NCBI GenBank assembly: GCA_003013855.2
Contig: PVNU02000875.1
Location: forward strand, 186,001 to 250,000
Direction: 5' to 3'
From: Liriodendron chinense
Taxonomy: Eukaryota; Streptophyta; Magnoliopsida; Magnoliales; Magnoliaceae
Length of the DNA stretch: 64,000 nt
Positions 33,265 through 45,492 of this stretch are shown one piece after another (within the stretch, counting starts at the first letter, position 1; the number at the start of each line of letters is the position of its first letter). The notes beneath the pieces are model-generated. The model saw only the letters and a program-made list of their open reading frames with translations. It was not told where the DNA came from and made no database searches. Made by a program: the position numbers and the translations under genes.

Positions 33265-33485
33265 AGTATTCCAACTAGTCAAGTCGAGTCAAACTCGAGT
33301 CGAGTCAACACGAACCGAGTTTCAAGTCGAGCCAAATTGAGCCAGGGTCAGCTCGAGCTCGACTCGAAAATCTTCAAGCTGAAAAAAATTGGCTCGACTC
33401 AATTCGAACTCAGTGTTCAACTCGAGCTAGTTCGAACCGAGTCGAGCAAGCCAACTGAGCTAACTCAGGCTTGTGTACAACTTTA
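33265..33485. repeat. TCGAGTCGAGC-rich repeat, possibly a hAT remnant
   Basis: Irregular CGAGTC/GAGCTCG repeats ending GGCTTGTGTACAACTTTAGC. The end resembles the TGTACA terminal motif of the hAT element at 50,788-51,590. No complete ends or target duplication found. Confidence 0.4.
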
Positions 33486-33578
33486 GCCTCAACCAGATTT
33501 GACCTCGCCTGAAAGATAATGAGAAATTGTTACGAGAGAGAAAAGATTGGATGGAATGGGAATTGACTTCATCATTGC

Positions 33579-33581
<3 letters not shown>

Positions 33582-33627
<46 letters not shown>
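33582..33627. repeat. (GA)n microsatellite
   Basis: About 23 GA units, uninterrupted. Confidence 0.95.
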
Positions 33628-33629
<2 letters not shown>

Positions 33630-33630
<1 letters not shown>

Positions 33631-34090
33631 ATGAAAATGGCGAGGTGGTTTTTAGGCGGAGAAAATGAGAAAAAGATAGGAGGCAAAGGGAAAATAAGGT
33701 TTTTCAACAATCGAACTGTACGAATTTGAAACCAAACATCCGTAGGCAATGTATTGTTCAAGTTTTTTACATTAACAAAAAATAAAAAACCTGATATTCC
33801 ATAATTCCTGACTCAAACTCTAAAACCTCCAAAAAGCAAGATCGCATCCAGGGCACCCATTTTGGATAGAGCATCACCTAAATATGACCCCTATTAAAGT
33901 ATCTCAGCCATAGAATTTGTGATCATCCAATGGACCAAGAAAAAAGAAATGGTCGATGCTCCACCTACAATGGTAGGCACAATTTGGATGGGCCAGATTG
34001 ACATCTACACCTCGTGTACAATTGATGGGTCACCAACATGTTAAAAATTCAACAGGAATGAAGCTCACCTGGGTATGAGATTAGGAATGA
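33630..34090. other. Intergenic DNA, no gene recognised
   Basis: Nothing recognisable. The frames here are extensions of the GA tract. Confidence 0.35.
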
Positions 34091-34099
34091 AATCAGCAA

Positions 34100-34420
34100 G
34101 CTTCATAGTGTAGGGCCCACCTTGATGTATTTTCTATATATCCAAATTGTCCATATGTTTTCAAATCTTATTTTAGGAAGTGATCTCAAAAATTGTGCAG
34201 ATCTAAATCACAAGTGGGCCATACCAGTAAAAATAGTGATGAATAGCCATTAAAAATAAAAAAATCTTTTGTGGGCCACAAAAGTTTTAAATCAATTTGA
34301 TTTTTTTAAATTCTCTTCATCTATATTTTCTTGACATTATCAACAGGTTAGATTGTAAATAAACATTATTAAAATCTTAGACTGGGCCATTTGAAGTTTT
34401 TAATGGTGATGCATTCAATT
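34100..34420. repeat. Diverged foldback repeat
   Basis: TAGGGCCCACCTTGATGTAT, CAAGTGGGCCATACCAGT and GTAAATAAACATTATT are family landmarks. The right arm is degraded. Confidence 0.55.
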
Positions 34421-34659
34421 ACACACATTTCTTGGGTTTTCATGAGGTCAGCAAGTTGCGACTTAATTTTGTCGTAAAATTTTACCCTAATTTGAAAATC
34501 TGGTCCAAACACTCTATTCAACTGGTTACTCATCCCAATCGAGTATCGGATGAGAAAGATATTAGGCAAACAAGATTGATCATCCATTGGATGGACCATA
34601 TCTTACTATCTAACGGTCAGACTTGGGTGAAATTTAATAGAAACATCTAAAATTATTTC

Positions 34660-35145
34660 CTATTCAATAATTTAATCTTAATTTTTTCTTTCAAAATCTC
34701 AGTTTTTTCAAACTTCTCTAGTTTTTTTTTCTTCAAAATGTCGATTTTTTTTAAACTTCTCAATTTTTTTCCAAAGTCCTTTTTTTTAAAAATACAAAAT
34801 CTTAATTTCTTTTTAAAATCTTAATTTTTTTTAAATCTATTTGTTTTCAAACTCATCACTTTTTTTTCAAAGTGATCATTTTATTTTTGAAAATATAACG
34901 TCAATTTCTTTTTCAAAATCTCATTTTTTTCAAAATAAATTTTTTTTTCTTTGCAAAATCATAATTTTTTTAAACTTCTCAAATTTCTTATTCAAAATGT
35001 TAATTTTTTATTAAAATCTTGATTTTTTAATCTCAATTTTTTTCTTCTAAATTTCAATTCCTTTTCAAAATATTGTTTTTTTTATTAAGCTTTTCAAATT
35101 TTTTATCTCATTTTTCAAAATCTTAAATTTTCTTAATTTATGGGC
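34660..35145. repeat. T-rich low-complexity array
   Basis: Irregular repetition of CAAAATCTCAATTTTTTT and AAACTTCTCAATTTTTTT over ~480 bp. Looks like a degenerate ~25-30 bp short tandem repeat. Confidence 0.7.
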
Positions 35146-35189
35146 CATTAGATTTTTAAACAAAGTAATAATTGCTCTTAGGACCCTTT

Positions 35190-35720
35190 TTGGCGATGAG
35201 TTTAACTAGTCGTCGATATAAGACATCGAATTCGTCGCAAAACGTGGTTTTTTACGACGATATTTGAAATTCATTACGAAAAGTCTTTCCCACCCCCACG
35301 AAAAAAATTTTGCGAGAAGTTTTTGCGATGACCGTTGGAGCTCGTTGCAAAAAAGTTTACTATTGGCGACAATTTGAAATGTTGTCGCAAATAGTCTACC
35401 TTTTTGCGATGAAACCATATTCTTCACAAATAGTATAAATTGATGTTTTTACAACGAGTATAACAATTCGTCACTAAAAGTGGTTTTTAAGGGACGAAAT
35501 TTAAAACACGTTGCGAAAAGTCTTTCCTGCTAGTAAATACTTTCGCATGAAAGTATTCATGACAATAACTTGTCGCAGAATAGTTGACTTTTTACAACGA
35601 TTTGGAAAGTCATAGCAAATAGTCGATATTTTGAGACGACTTTCTAACTTGTCGCAAAAATTTGACCTTTTGTGATAGAATTTAACTCGTTGCTAAAAAA
35701 GTCCCGGCAAAAAGTCTAAG
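35190..35720. repeat. GCGACGA-type CACTA subterminal repeat remnant
   Basis: Motifs TTCGTCGCAAAA, TTGCGACGA-like and TTGTCGCAAATAG recur in both orientations. Diverged relative of the arrays at 19,386 and 23,890. No coding sequence or intact terminus. Confidence 0.5.
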
Positions 35721-36170
35721 TTGTTGTAGCGACTGCTTGAGCATCAAAGTTATCCTCTCCAACTTTCATGCTTCTCTCTCCCTTTGTTAGGGCAGTAATG
35801 ATCACATGCACTCAACCGGATCTTAGTCACTCCACGTTGAACTGTGAAGGTCTCACCCTTCACGTTTATTAAGAATCCAAGACATTTATTGGGTGAGACT
35901 CCTCATTTGAATCATGGATCCCATGAATCATCCCTGTTAAAAACTTAGATGGTACACGCCACAAGAATGAATGTAAAGTCATACCTACATCTATGTATTC
36001 ATTTGTTGTGGCCCTACTTAAATTTTGGAATGTTTTCAATTTCACCGAGTCCCTTAATCCTAGCAGGCCTCACTTGCTAGATGAGATGGATGACAACAAA
36101 AAAAAGATGATGGACATTTCATCAAGAAATTTGTATTGTGGCTTTGGATTGTACTAATTATCTTAAAGCT
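35721..36170. other. Intergenic DNA, no gene recognised
   Basis: No feature that I can support. Confidence 0.35.
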
Positions 36171-36174
36171 AAGC

Positions 36175-36480
36175 TAGATCCGGCCGTCTATCTTTGAAAT
36201 CATTAGAATAAGACTACTGATCTTCAAGATTGTTCTCATTGGACCACTCATCTTTTATAAAATATCAAGTTCGACCGTCCATGTTTGAATCATTTTGATT
36301 GAACCATTTATCTTGAATATCGGTCATATAGCAGTCATCGTATTGAAGATTAGTCCAACCAGATGGCTGAGCTTAAAGATTGGTCTGATCAAATCGCTTA
36401 TCTTTGAAATTGGTTGATCCGACCATTGATCTTGAAGATTAGTCCGATCCGACTGCTCAACTTTCCAATCAATTGAATCA
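36175..36480. repeat. Degenerate ~40-45 bp tandem repeat (GATCTTGAAGATT)
   Basis: Seven or so copies of a unit like CCGATCTTGAAGATTAGTCC with GACCACTGATC-type flanks, strongly diverged. Confidence 0.6.
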
Positions 36481-36495
36481 GACCGTTGATCCAAT

Positions 36496-36791
36496 GGTTA
36501 AGTTCGCTAATCTCTTGTTTCATGTGGTGCTAGCAGCCAGGAGTTTGTTTGGGCTGGGATGATGTTTATTGGAATTGGCTAGAAGTGCCAGAGTTTGGGC
36601 TTGGTGGATTGGGCTGCTATTTGTTGTTATTTATATCCTTTGTAAAAAAAAATGTGGAGGCTAGGCCGGGGGTTTATGATAGGCAGGCCTGCGCTCTTTT
36701 TGTTGGTAGACCTGCTTGAATGTTTTTTTGTATAGCTTCCACCTTGTTAATGAAGATCATTAGCTTTGTTAAAAAATAAAAATAAAAAAAA
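36496..36791 (+). mobile_element. 5'-truncated LINE 3' end with target duplication
   Basis: A short G/T-rich 3' UTR ending TTAATGAAGATCATTAGC and an A-rich tail (AAAAAATAAAAATAAAAAAA). It is flanked by an 18-bp direct repeat TCAGACCGTTGATCCAAT / TCAAACCGTTGATCCAAT (36,478-36,495 and 36,792-36,809, one mismatch). No coding sequence remains. Confidence 0.8.
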
Positions 36792-37216
36792 TCAAACCGT
36801 TGATCCAATAAAATGTTACCAGTTGGGGCTTTCCCAAATAGTAATGGGATGGGCTTAGACTGACTTTTGAAGCCCGATTAATGAATGATCCGGCTAAGGT
36901 GAGCTTTAATCCAGTACAGACCCAGCCAATTGGCACCCCTTCTGGCAATCAATCTTTGGCCATTTCTCAGCTGAATATAGCTTTTCTGAACCGTCTATTT
37001 GCAGACCACAATTCCTATTAGTGAAAACTTTTTGGGATAGTCCATGGTAATCCAACGTTCTTGATTAAATATGGGCCTAGCATCATCAACATGTGTTACC
37101 CTCTTGGAGTCCATGTAGGAGAGTTTCAGAGCGGGTGCAAGGTGGAAAGGGGGAGGAAGTGATCACCGTCTCAAAGGATGGTCCATGATCATGTGTCTGC
37201 AGTAAACCGTATCAAC

Positions 37217-37724
37217 CAAGAGTGGCAATAGGTCAAGTTTGGGTTGGACCAGGCTAGACCAGGTTGGGTGGGCACTTAAGGCCCAAGGACTGAGCCCGGC
37301 CGAAGCCGGACACAGGGCTAGCATAGTATAGGGTCAAGCTCGAGCATAGAAAATAATGGTTGGACATGGGTTTGACCCGGCCCCACCCCCAAAATTAACA
37401 AAATCCCTATTTCCCACTTAAACGTTCACAGTATATCAGTTTATGAAGGGACCACACCTGTGAAAAGAAGGAAACACTTGAAAGAGGAATGAGTCCAACA
37501 GCTTATATTTGAAGATGCATGGATTGCCTAATGTGGAATTGGAATGAAATATTTGTAGGATATGGCAAATATACGTATGAAGTTGGGCTGGGCCAAACCT
37601 GGTGGGGCTAAAATGACTTGAGCCCAAATCTGACCCACGGGCTGAGCTAATTGGTCCAAGCCTGGTCCAAAGACAGGGTGTGTTTGTTGGGTTGGACTCG
37701 CCGCCTGGCCTATTGCTACCCTTA
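37217..37724. mobile_element. hAT-type MITE, 508 bp
   Basis: Ends CAAGAGTGGCAATAGG and CCTATTGCTACCCTTA are imperfect inverted repeats. They are flanked by the 8-bp duplication GTATCAAC (37,209-37,216 and 37,725-37,732). The interior holds GG/CC-rich words such as GGGTTGGACCAGG and GCCTGGTCC. No transposase. Confidence 0.85.
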
Positions 37725-37732
37725 GTATCAAC

Positions 37733-38800
37733 CTCACAAATCCTCTGTTGGTGTACTTTGAAACTAATCCAGACCATTCAGTTAAGTGGATCACCTCTCT
37801 ACCGTCCTAAAATCATGCTAATTGGAAATTCACGGCATGGATCTTCAGTTGTTAGGTGTCTCAAGCTTATGCCAATAGCAGTGGCGTTCTAGATTGAATT
37901 TGAACTCGCATTGTTAGGCGTCAAAGCGATTGAATCTGTCCTAGCACCTGTTGGGCGTTAAAGTGATTTCTGTGATTTTCTTTTATTGTATGCCAATCCA
38001 TGACATGGGCTAGACAGCTCGGATTGAACATCTAGGAATCCACATATCTCCACTTGCAGGTGGTCCACTATAGTTAGCTTGGGTTGCAGGTGGTCCACTA
38101 TCTCCACTTGACATTGGACCAACAATGTCAGGCCACTGTTAGCAAGAGCGACGGTGCTCTTAGTAACTGCGGTATGACAGCAGGTTACTGGAATCAGGTC
38201 TTTTGACCGCCTATTACGTGACGGGGGAGACTCACTTTATACTAATCACACTGAATGATGATCCTGACCACTGTTTTTTGAATTTTGGTACACATTGTTC
38301 TGAATCTAACTTTCAACAGTTGACATTCAATTCCATGAGTGTCAATAGTCAAAATCATCCGTTCAGGATGAGTTTTGGCTTGTGGTCCACCCAACTATTC
38401 TGATTTTTCAAACATCTTGCATGAGGGCCTACACGGGTGAAGCATGCCGAATGACTCACACAAAGTAACGCTTGTAGGGGAAAGAATAATCTTGGCAAAC
38501 CTGGAGATGGGGTAGAGAGGACTGTATTAATTCTGTGGGGTAATGTATTGAGTGCAGATTTCTGCACCAACTGTTACAATTTATGAAATGAATTAAATGC
38601 TGAGATGTGGGGTTCCTTTCCTTCTTTCCAATTTATTACTTTTTTTTTTTTTTGAGCTTAGCTTGCTTGCTCTACTCGTTCCATAGTAATTACAAACGAT
38701 GGTTTTCTTGTACTCCACTGATATTTTCATCAAAGCTGGATCCACTGCAGGTTAAGCTTGACCTACAATGCAATGGCTGGATGACATCAAATTCATCCAT
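37733..38800. other. Intergenic DNA, no gene recognised
   Basis: No convincing coding sequence. A short T run lies near 38,640. Confidence 0.35.
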
Positions 38801-38829
38801 CATATGTGACACTTCATGTTCTCTAGGAC

Positions 38830-39235
38830 CCACCATGAATAACCTTTCAAATTGTGTGTGGGGCCCACTTTATTTTGTACAATCCATCCAATCCATTCAG
38901 AAGATCGCTCAAACGGGATGAACGAAACCCATAAATCAGGCTATTATAAAACTCAGGTGGGCCATACCACAGGATTTTAGAGGTTTTGGCTTGATTTTAC
39001 ATGGTTTAGCCACAGGTTTGGGATCAAGGAAGGAAGCCAAGGTGGATCAGGTGGTCCAAATAGTTAGCTTGGGTTGCATTAAATGCAAGAGTCATCTCAA
39101 GTGTGGTTCACTATAGCAATGGGTCTACCTCATTTTTTGGCCCATACCTTAACATGATCTTAGAAAAGGGATGGACGGAGTAGATAAACAAACACATCAC
39201 AGTGGACCCCACATGGATCTCGCGGAGGCTTAAAA
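38830..39235. repeat. Diverged foldback repeat pieces
   Basis: GGGGCCCACTTTATTTTGTA, CAGGTGGGCCATACCACAGG and, near 39,190, AACACATCACAGTGGACCCC. Confidence 0.6.
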
Positions 39236-39254
39236 GTTCACCCGAGTTGACAGC

Positions 39255-39700
39255 TTTAAGCTCTGTGCGCCCATGATGATGTATGTATTATATCCACACT
39301 ATTTATCCATTTTTTCAGATCATTTTAGGGTATGATCTAAAAAATGAGGTAGATCCAAATCTCAAGTGGACCACACCACAAAAAGCAGTGGGGATTGAAT
39401 GTCTACCATTGAAAGTTTCCTGGGGCCATAGAAGTTTTGAATCAAGTTGTTATTTGTGTTTTCTCTTCATCTAGGTCTGTGTGACCTTAAGAACAGGTTG
39501 GATGGCAGATAAACATCATGGTTGGGCCTAGGACGGCTTCAGCAGTGGGTGTCATTGTCCCTACTGCTTTCTACGGTGAGGTGGAATTTTAACTTCTAAT
39601 TAGCCTCAGTTTTTTTATCCATGCCCTAAAACGATCTCACAAAATGGATAGACAATGTGTATAAAAGTATACATCATGCAATGGGCACACCGAACGATGG
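39255..39700. repeat. Foldback repeat copy
   Basis: Left arm: GATGATGTATGTATTATATC, GTAGATCCAAATCTCAAGTG, ACCACACCACAAAAAGCAG. Centre: TTGTGTTTTCTCTTCATCTA and GTGTGACCTTAAGAACAGG. Right arm: GATAAACATCATGG...CTAAAACGATCTCAC and TACATCATGCAATGGGCAC. Confidence 0.8.
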
Positions 39701-39752
39701 TGACGACAGTAGACAACCAGGTCCACCACCTCAGTGGGTGTTGACGTCACCA

Positions 39753-40170
39753 AGATCCGTGGGCCCCAATATAATGTATGTATTATATCCACACTGTCCA
39801 TCCATCGTCCGAGATCATTTTAGGGCATGGGCCCAAAAAAGAGCCAGTTTCGAATCTCAAGTGGACCACACCATAGAAAGGAAAGAAGTGGGGAGACTTC
39901 TTGGGGGCTACAGAAGTTTTGGATCAGGATATTATTTGTGTTTTCCCTTCATCCAGGTATGTGTGACCTTATGAACATTGGAGGGCAAATAAACATTATG
40001 GTGGGCCCTAGGACAGTTTCAACGGTGAGAATCATTGTCCCCACTACTTTATATGGTGTGTTCCACCTAAGCTTTAGATCTGCCTCATTTTTGGGCCCAT
40101 TTCCTAAAAGGATCTCGCAAAATAGATGGACGGTGTGGATAAAATAAATACATCATAGTGGGGTCCACAA
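39753..40170. repeat. Foldback repeat copy, best preserved
   Basis: Starts GTGGGCCCCAATATAATGTA and ends ACATCATAGTGGGGTCCAC. Arms are inverted complements over ~130 bp (ATCATTTTAGGGCATGGGCC against GGCCCATTTCCTAAAAGGAT). The centre TGTGTTTTCCCTTCATCC then GTGTGACCTTATGAACA is shared with the copy just upstream in the same orientation. Confidence 0.85.
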
Positions 40171-40270
40171 AAAAGCTAGACGGGTGGTGTGCAACATGCC
40201 TCCGGCCTCGTGATGAATTGACGTCACCAAGTTATGTGGGCTGCTCCAATGACGTATGTGTTTTGTCAAC

Positions 40271-40395
40271 AGCGTCCAGAGGGCTGGGCCTGGGTTGGTC
40301 TTGGCCTGAATTTTGAAATATTTCGGGCCAGGCCGTGGGGCCGGGCTTATTCAAAATTCTGATTTTATCAGGCCCGATTCTGGCCCATTGACACC
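40271..40395. repeat. Possible small hAT MITE in a foldback copy
   Basis: GGGCTGGGCCTGGGTTGG on the left, CCCATTGACACCCCTA on the right, with GGCC-rich interior. It sits inside foldback sequence (AACAGCGTCC left, GTGTCTATTC right). The left end is damaged, so the duplication is uncertain. Confidence 0.45.
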
Positions 40396-40479
40396 CCTAG
40401 TGTCTATTCATTTTGAAAGATCATTTTAAGACGAGCTAAAAAATGAAGCACATCCAAAGCTCAAGTGGACCAGACCACA

Positions 40480-40815
40480 CAAAGCAGCTGTTAAAAGATG
40501 ATCTGGGACTTTCATCTTTTAGGGCTCACTGCAAATGAGAGGTTGCCTGATAGAACTAACCTATAGGATGATCCTGAACACCCGATTGTGCCCAACTTTC
40601 CATCTTGTTAACTCTAGACCATTGGATGTAAGTTGTAAGCACAAATGGATGGATTGGGACATCATGACTGGGGACGTATTGGTGCAAGAACCATCCACGA
40701 TACGTCCCACACCGGAGGAAGGAATTACGTACAACTAGCACCCAAGTAGTCCTTCGGCTACCATATATGAAACCTATAATCTGGCAATCTGGACCGTTGA
40801 TATGGGACTTGGATT
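40480..40815 (+). repeat. Dispersed ~1 kb repeat, internal fragment
   Basis: Shares GATCTGGGACTTTCATCT, CTATAGGATGATCCTGAACA, CCATTGGATGTAAGTTGTAA and AATCTGGCAATCTGGACCGT with the copies at 15,560, 44,090 and 52,430. Confidence 0.7.
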
Positions 40816-40854
40816 TGGTAGACTCCTCTAGTACCAGCTTGTTACTAGCCGGTG

Positions 40855-41190
40855 TTGTGAGCCCCAAAATGATGTATGTATTTTTATCTGTCCAGTCCAT
40901 CATTCACGGCATTACCCAAAAAATAAGCAGATCCAAATCTCAGATGGGCCACACTGGGAAACAATGGTGATTCAACCACCACCATTAAAAACTCCCTGGG
41001 GGTACAAAAGTTTTAAACTGATATTTGCGTTTCCCGCTCATCACACGGTGACCTAATCAATAGGTTTGATGGTAAATAAACATTACAGTCGGCCAGAGTA
41101 ACTTTTCAATGGTGAGCATTTTATCACCACTTTTCTAGTAGTGTGGTCGACCTGAGATTTGCATCTGCCTTAATTTTGGGCTCAACTCCG
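40855..41190. repeat. Foldback repeat, left arm and centre
   Basis: GAGCCCCAAAATGATGTATG, AAGCAGATCCAAATCTCAGA, GTAAATAAACATTACAG and TAGTAGTGTGGTCGACC. Right terminus lost. Confidence 0.65.
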
Positions 41191-41199
41191 ATAACATAG

Positions 41200-41727
41200 G
41201 GTTGTATTAAGTTGGCGGCAAGTGCCAGACTTATGCCATAACTTTTATTATGAGTATGAAAATATTAATTACTATGGAAGATGTATTTTGTTTTCAAAAT
41301 TGATCGTAGTAAAATTTAACATCCATTCAATCATGCGTCTTAGAAAAATCCCTTGTTCGTTATCACTCCTGTGTGATCATATGTGATATTTCTCTACCGC
41401 ATTTTCTTGATCTTAATTTGGTCACTTTTCTAACATACTTTTGACTAAGTCGAATGAATGTGCACCTAAGCAATGTTACTTCAGTGTAACCTTATCATAT
41501 ATCATAAAGTAACATTAGACTCACCTACATCACTAGCATACTAACATAGGAACTGAAATGTTATTGATTCATCACATATAAATAATTGATCTTGTAGTAC
41601 AAGCGACTCAATTACACTTGTGAATTATCAAGCATTCATCATATACACTATCATCACGTATAATTCATCCAAATAACCAATGACCTATCTCTAGTACAAC
41701 ATGTAGGCTTATATGATTTTAGCAGGT
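41200..41727. other. Intergenic DNA, no gene recognised
   Basis: AT-rich, no recognised feature. It is the left flank of the copia element. Confidence 0.35.
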
Positions 41728-42377
41728 TGTTGGGGTTGTCTTTAATCTTGACAATAAGGGTTTGTCGGTCACCCGACGAAGTCGAGTTGGGCACCCGAAA
41801 TTACCTCAGATGAAGCTTCTAGAATCTGGACACTGTTAGATCTAAAAATTAGGGGTCATCGATCGCCCGAGAGGGTTGGGTCAGGAGCCCGAAACTCCCC
41901 GGATGAAACTGGTTACTCTCTGGACAAATTTGGCCATTGTTGATCGCAGGAAGAGGTCGGGTCAGGCGCCCGATGGGCCGATGCGTTGTTTAGGTTGCGC
42001 AGTTTTCCACAGATTTATTTCTAATTTCAGTTTTATGCTATTTAAAGGGGTGTAATGAGGGATTATGGTAACACAAGGAGACCTAAATGTGTTCAATGGG
42101 TTGAGATAGTTCTAGGGTGAGAGAAAAAACTTGTGGTAGCTTGGGTTTCTTTTATGAGGCTTAGATCCGGGTAAGTTTTCTTCATCTCTTATAAACTCCT
42201 GATTCATAGTGCTCGCTTTGTGCTGTGGTTTTTTTTCTTGTGAGGGTTTTTCCACGTAAAATTCGGATTGCCTCTTGCGTGTGTTGAATTTTCTTGGTGC
42301 ATGCCATTGTGGTTTATCTCATTTTATTCGACTCTATGTTGCCTGCGCTTCCGCATGGTCGGGCTGTTTTTCCAACA
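41728..42377 (+). repeat. 5' LTR of a truncated Ty1/copia element
   Basis: TGTTGGGG...TTCCAACA ends (650 bp). It shares GCTATTTAAAGGGGTGTAAT and GGTTTTTCCACGTAAA with the LTR at 98-703, plus diverged GGCGCCCGA words (near 41,965). Confidence 0.8.
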
Positions 42378-42379
42378 GG

Positions 42380-42391
42380 TGGTATCAAAGC
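42380..42391 (+). other. Copia primer-binding site
   Basis: TGGTATCAAAGC, two bases after the LTR; one base differs from the initiator methionine tRNA complement TGGTATCAGAGC. Confidence 0.8.
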
Positions 42392-42499
42392 TAACATTGG
42401 GAGACATAAAGAACATGAGATGAGGTTTCATGGATATCTAGCATAAGATTCAACATAGAGAAGTATTCCTGAAAAAATAACTCTGAACTATGGGAGGTC

Positions 42500-42970
42500 A
42501 AGATGAATGGCCTCTTAATTCAACAATTATTAAAAGATGCACTCTTTGGAGAGCGACCAACATCTATAGAAGAAGAAGAAGAGTGGAAGAAGATGAATCA
42601 GAAAACTAATATTTTAATCCATTGTACTTAACAGGTGAGGTCTTATACAACGTTATGAGGGAGAAGACTGCGGCTGATATGTGGACGAAGTTATAAAATA
42701 TCTACGTAAAGAAATCTCTGAAAAATCGCCTATATCTTATGCTTCAGTTGTTTAACCTGAAGATAACGGAGATGAGCGATGTTGAAAGCCACATCAGCAA
42801 CTTTAGTAGGCTCGTTTGCAAACTGTTTGATGTATATGAATAGATGAAGGACAAATATCAAGCATGCATCTTGTTGAATTTGATTCCGGATTCATATGAA
42901 TCATTTAAGTACTCTTTATACGCAGGTAGGGAGACCATCAGCATAGAGACCGTTATCTCAGCCCTTTGAA
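42500..42970 (+). pseudogene. Copia gag remnant
   Basis: Broken plus-strand frames give CTLWRATNIYRRRR, YVKKSLKNRLYLMLQLFNLK, then SDVESHISNFSRLVCKLFDV and KYQACILLNLIPDSYESFKY with GRETISIETVISAL. This order matches the copia gag domain (UBN2/gag_2 type). In-frame stops occur near 42,628, 42,694 and 42,841. The element stops after gag; no protease, integrase or RT follows. Confidence 0.75.
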
Positions 42971-42984
42971 ATTGCGGTATAAGT

Positions 42985-44050
42985 TTGATTATCGCTTTTG
43001 TAGAAGCAAGAAATTGGTTTCTTTATCCTAAGGGGGGTGAATATGACACTTTTCCAAATCACCAAATTACACACTTTCAAATATGCAAAGTACTTTAGAG
43101 AACTTTCTTCAAACACTTTATATGCAGAATATTGACTTTCAACAATAAAAGAGCAAGTGAAAGAAGTAAAGCAGTTCAAACATTCATCACATAACAAGAG
43201 ATTTTATAGTGGTTCGGTTATGTACCTACTCCACTCCCGGCTGATCCACTCACTCCTTGAGTGGCCGGATTTTACTATCACAATGGTCTTAAATGAGGTT
43301 AACTATGAACCTTAACAGCCTACAAAAGGACTTAGACTTCAACACATGGATTCATCCTTCCTTAGGACTAATCCATTAACCACTTTGTCCTACACAAGGG
43401 CTTGTCCTACTCAAGGACTTGTCCTACGCAAGGACTCTATCAAGTTTGGGTCTTCAAACTCTGAAACCCAAATATCAACTTTTGAGGTGGTTTCTTGGAC
43501 TCAAAAAACTAAAATATACGTAGCTGATTGAGCTCCTTGATGATGCACGAACGATACCTTCTTCAGCTCCCTCGATCAGCAACCTTGCTACGAATGTCTT
43601 CTTGCAGGTTCCAAGGTGAGGGATTAGGGTTTGGTTGAAACTATATTGGGATATGGCTTTTATATAAGGAGTAGCTTCTACCTAGACCACCATTAATGGC
43701 ATTGATCACAAGAATATGACTTTTAGAAGTAGGTCAAGATGTCATTAAAGAGGGGTTGAGTTCATGATTTAATCCAAGCTTTGAATGCTCTTCAATGTTG
43801 GTCAAATCAACATGGATCGAAGTATGAACTCAACAAATCAAAGGGAATGAGAGAAAAGGATCACAAGGAAGAAGCACAAACAAACCCTAGATGATGCTCA
43901 AGGTGTGTATACAAGATCCAACCGAGTTCCCTATATAGAGTTGATTTTCAACGGTTAGAAAACGGTCACCTCGATAGGATCAGAAAGAGATCCGATCGTT
44001 CGGACATAAGAATCAACTCATTTTGAATTTTGCTGAAATAGATTCTCCGA
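42985..44050. repeat. Probable LTR-retrotransposon fragment, unassigned
   Basis: TTTATAGTGGTTCGGTTATG and CTACTCCACTCCCGG near 43,203 resemble a motif seen in LTRs of several plant elements. The boundaries and any partner LTR are not visible. The 61-residue frame at 43,346 is made of CTTGTCCTAC repeats. Confidence 0.35.
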
Positions 44051-44089
44051 TTGATCAGACTTTGTTCCATCCAAACTGTTCATAAGGTC

Positions 44090-45225
44090 ATTTAGACGTG
44101 GATGAGCTCTAAAAACAAAAATCTTAGTCTGATATGAAACTTCTGCGGCCCCGAGAATGTTTTAACGGGAAATCTTGAATCCCTCATTATCCTATTGTGT
44201 TGACTTCTCGAGTTTTTGATCGGACTCATTTTTGGGATCTTGTCCTAACATGAGCTGAAAAAACGGATGGACGGGGTGGATTTCTTCCAAACATCACGGT
44301 GGCGCCTAGCTTTGGCAGAAGAAATCGGGACCAAGAAATCCACGTCGATTTCTTTTTTCTTTTTTTCTTTTTTTTTCTGCGTCGAGTTTATTCAAAATCT
44401 CGCCATTTTCCACGGACACGGTTTATTCAAAATTTCGTACCTCCTGCCAGAATTGAGTCCGTCTGCCCGAGGGCAGTACGCAATTTGGGTCCATTTTCCA
44501 CGCCGTTTCGTGCACGCACGTACAGCGTTTTCCGGGCAGTTTCCCCGAGCTTGCGTATGGATTCTCAAAGATACAATCTCAAGGGGAAATTTCAAGGGCC
44601 ATCTATTCCGGATATGCCCAAAATATCCGGTGACAAAATGATGAAAATGCCATTTTTAATCTAAGAAGGAACACGGTCCATTGGATGGAAACTGCTGGGG
44701 GCATCACTTCATGATCTGTGACGCTCATCTGCTAGGGCTCATTGCCGATGGGTGGTTGCCCAAATGATCTGACCTATAGGATGATCCCTATCACCTAATG
44801 GGGCCTAAATTTCTATTTTGTTAGATGTAGAGCATCATTGGATGTAAGTTGTAAACCACCAGTTGGATGGACGGGGACAGTGGTGAAAGAATCATCCATG
44901 ATGTGGCCCACTGGATGAAGGAATTACCTGGCACCCGAAGTGGTGGATTCTTATAAAGTCCTCTGGCTATTATGAAGCTTATGATCTGACAATCTAGACC
45001 GTCCATATGATAGGTCATCAAAGGATGGAACAAGCCCCAAATACCCAAATAAGACTATGCCGAACAAAGGATCATCAGTCCCAACGTAGGTACCATTGAA
45101 TAGACGACTTGGATCTTTGATCTATCAGGCTCCTTGAATAGAATGCACTGGAAGACGCTATCCTTGGCCCAAGGATCATATGAGTCCTCGACAAACGATC
45201 GGTGGACTAGTGATTTTTTTTATTT
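44090..45225 (+). repeat. Dispersed ~1 kb repeat, uninterrupted copy
   Basis: Matches 15,560-16,479 and continues through GACCGTCCATATGATAGGTC into AATGGAACAAGCC-type sequence as in 18,862-19,110. It therefore preserves the empty target site of the non-autonomous LTR element. Small open frames here are not conserved with the other copies. Confidence 0.8.
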
Positions 45226-45492
45226 TTTTGGTTTGTACAGCACACCCCACTGTTTTTTATTTTTTATTTATATATATATTTTTTTAAGTCAGTCATGCAA
45301 CACACCCAGTTAATCGCGTAACACACCCACCCGGTAGTCATGCGATGCACCCATGCTGTTAGCAGCGGGAATTCACCCGAATGTTAGCTACCCCTTGCTT
45401 GGGAATCAGTACCAAGACCTCAGTGTTAAAACGGGTTATATATCTTCATTCATTCTTAAAACTTACTTCCTAATTTCTTCATTGATCTTAAT

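Noticed and set aside
33489..33761. 90- and 60-residue frames
   Set aside because: Mostly GA-tract translation, no recognisable motif.
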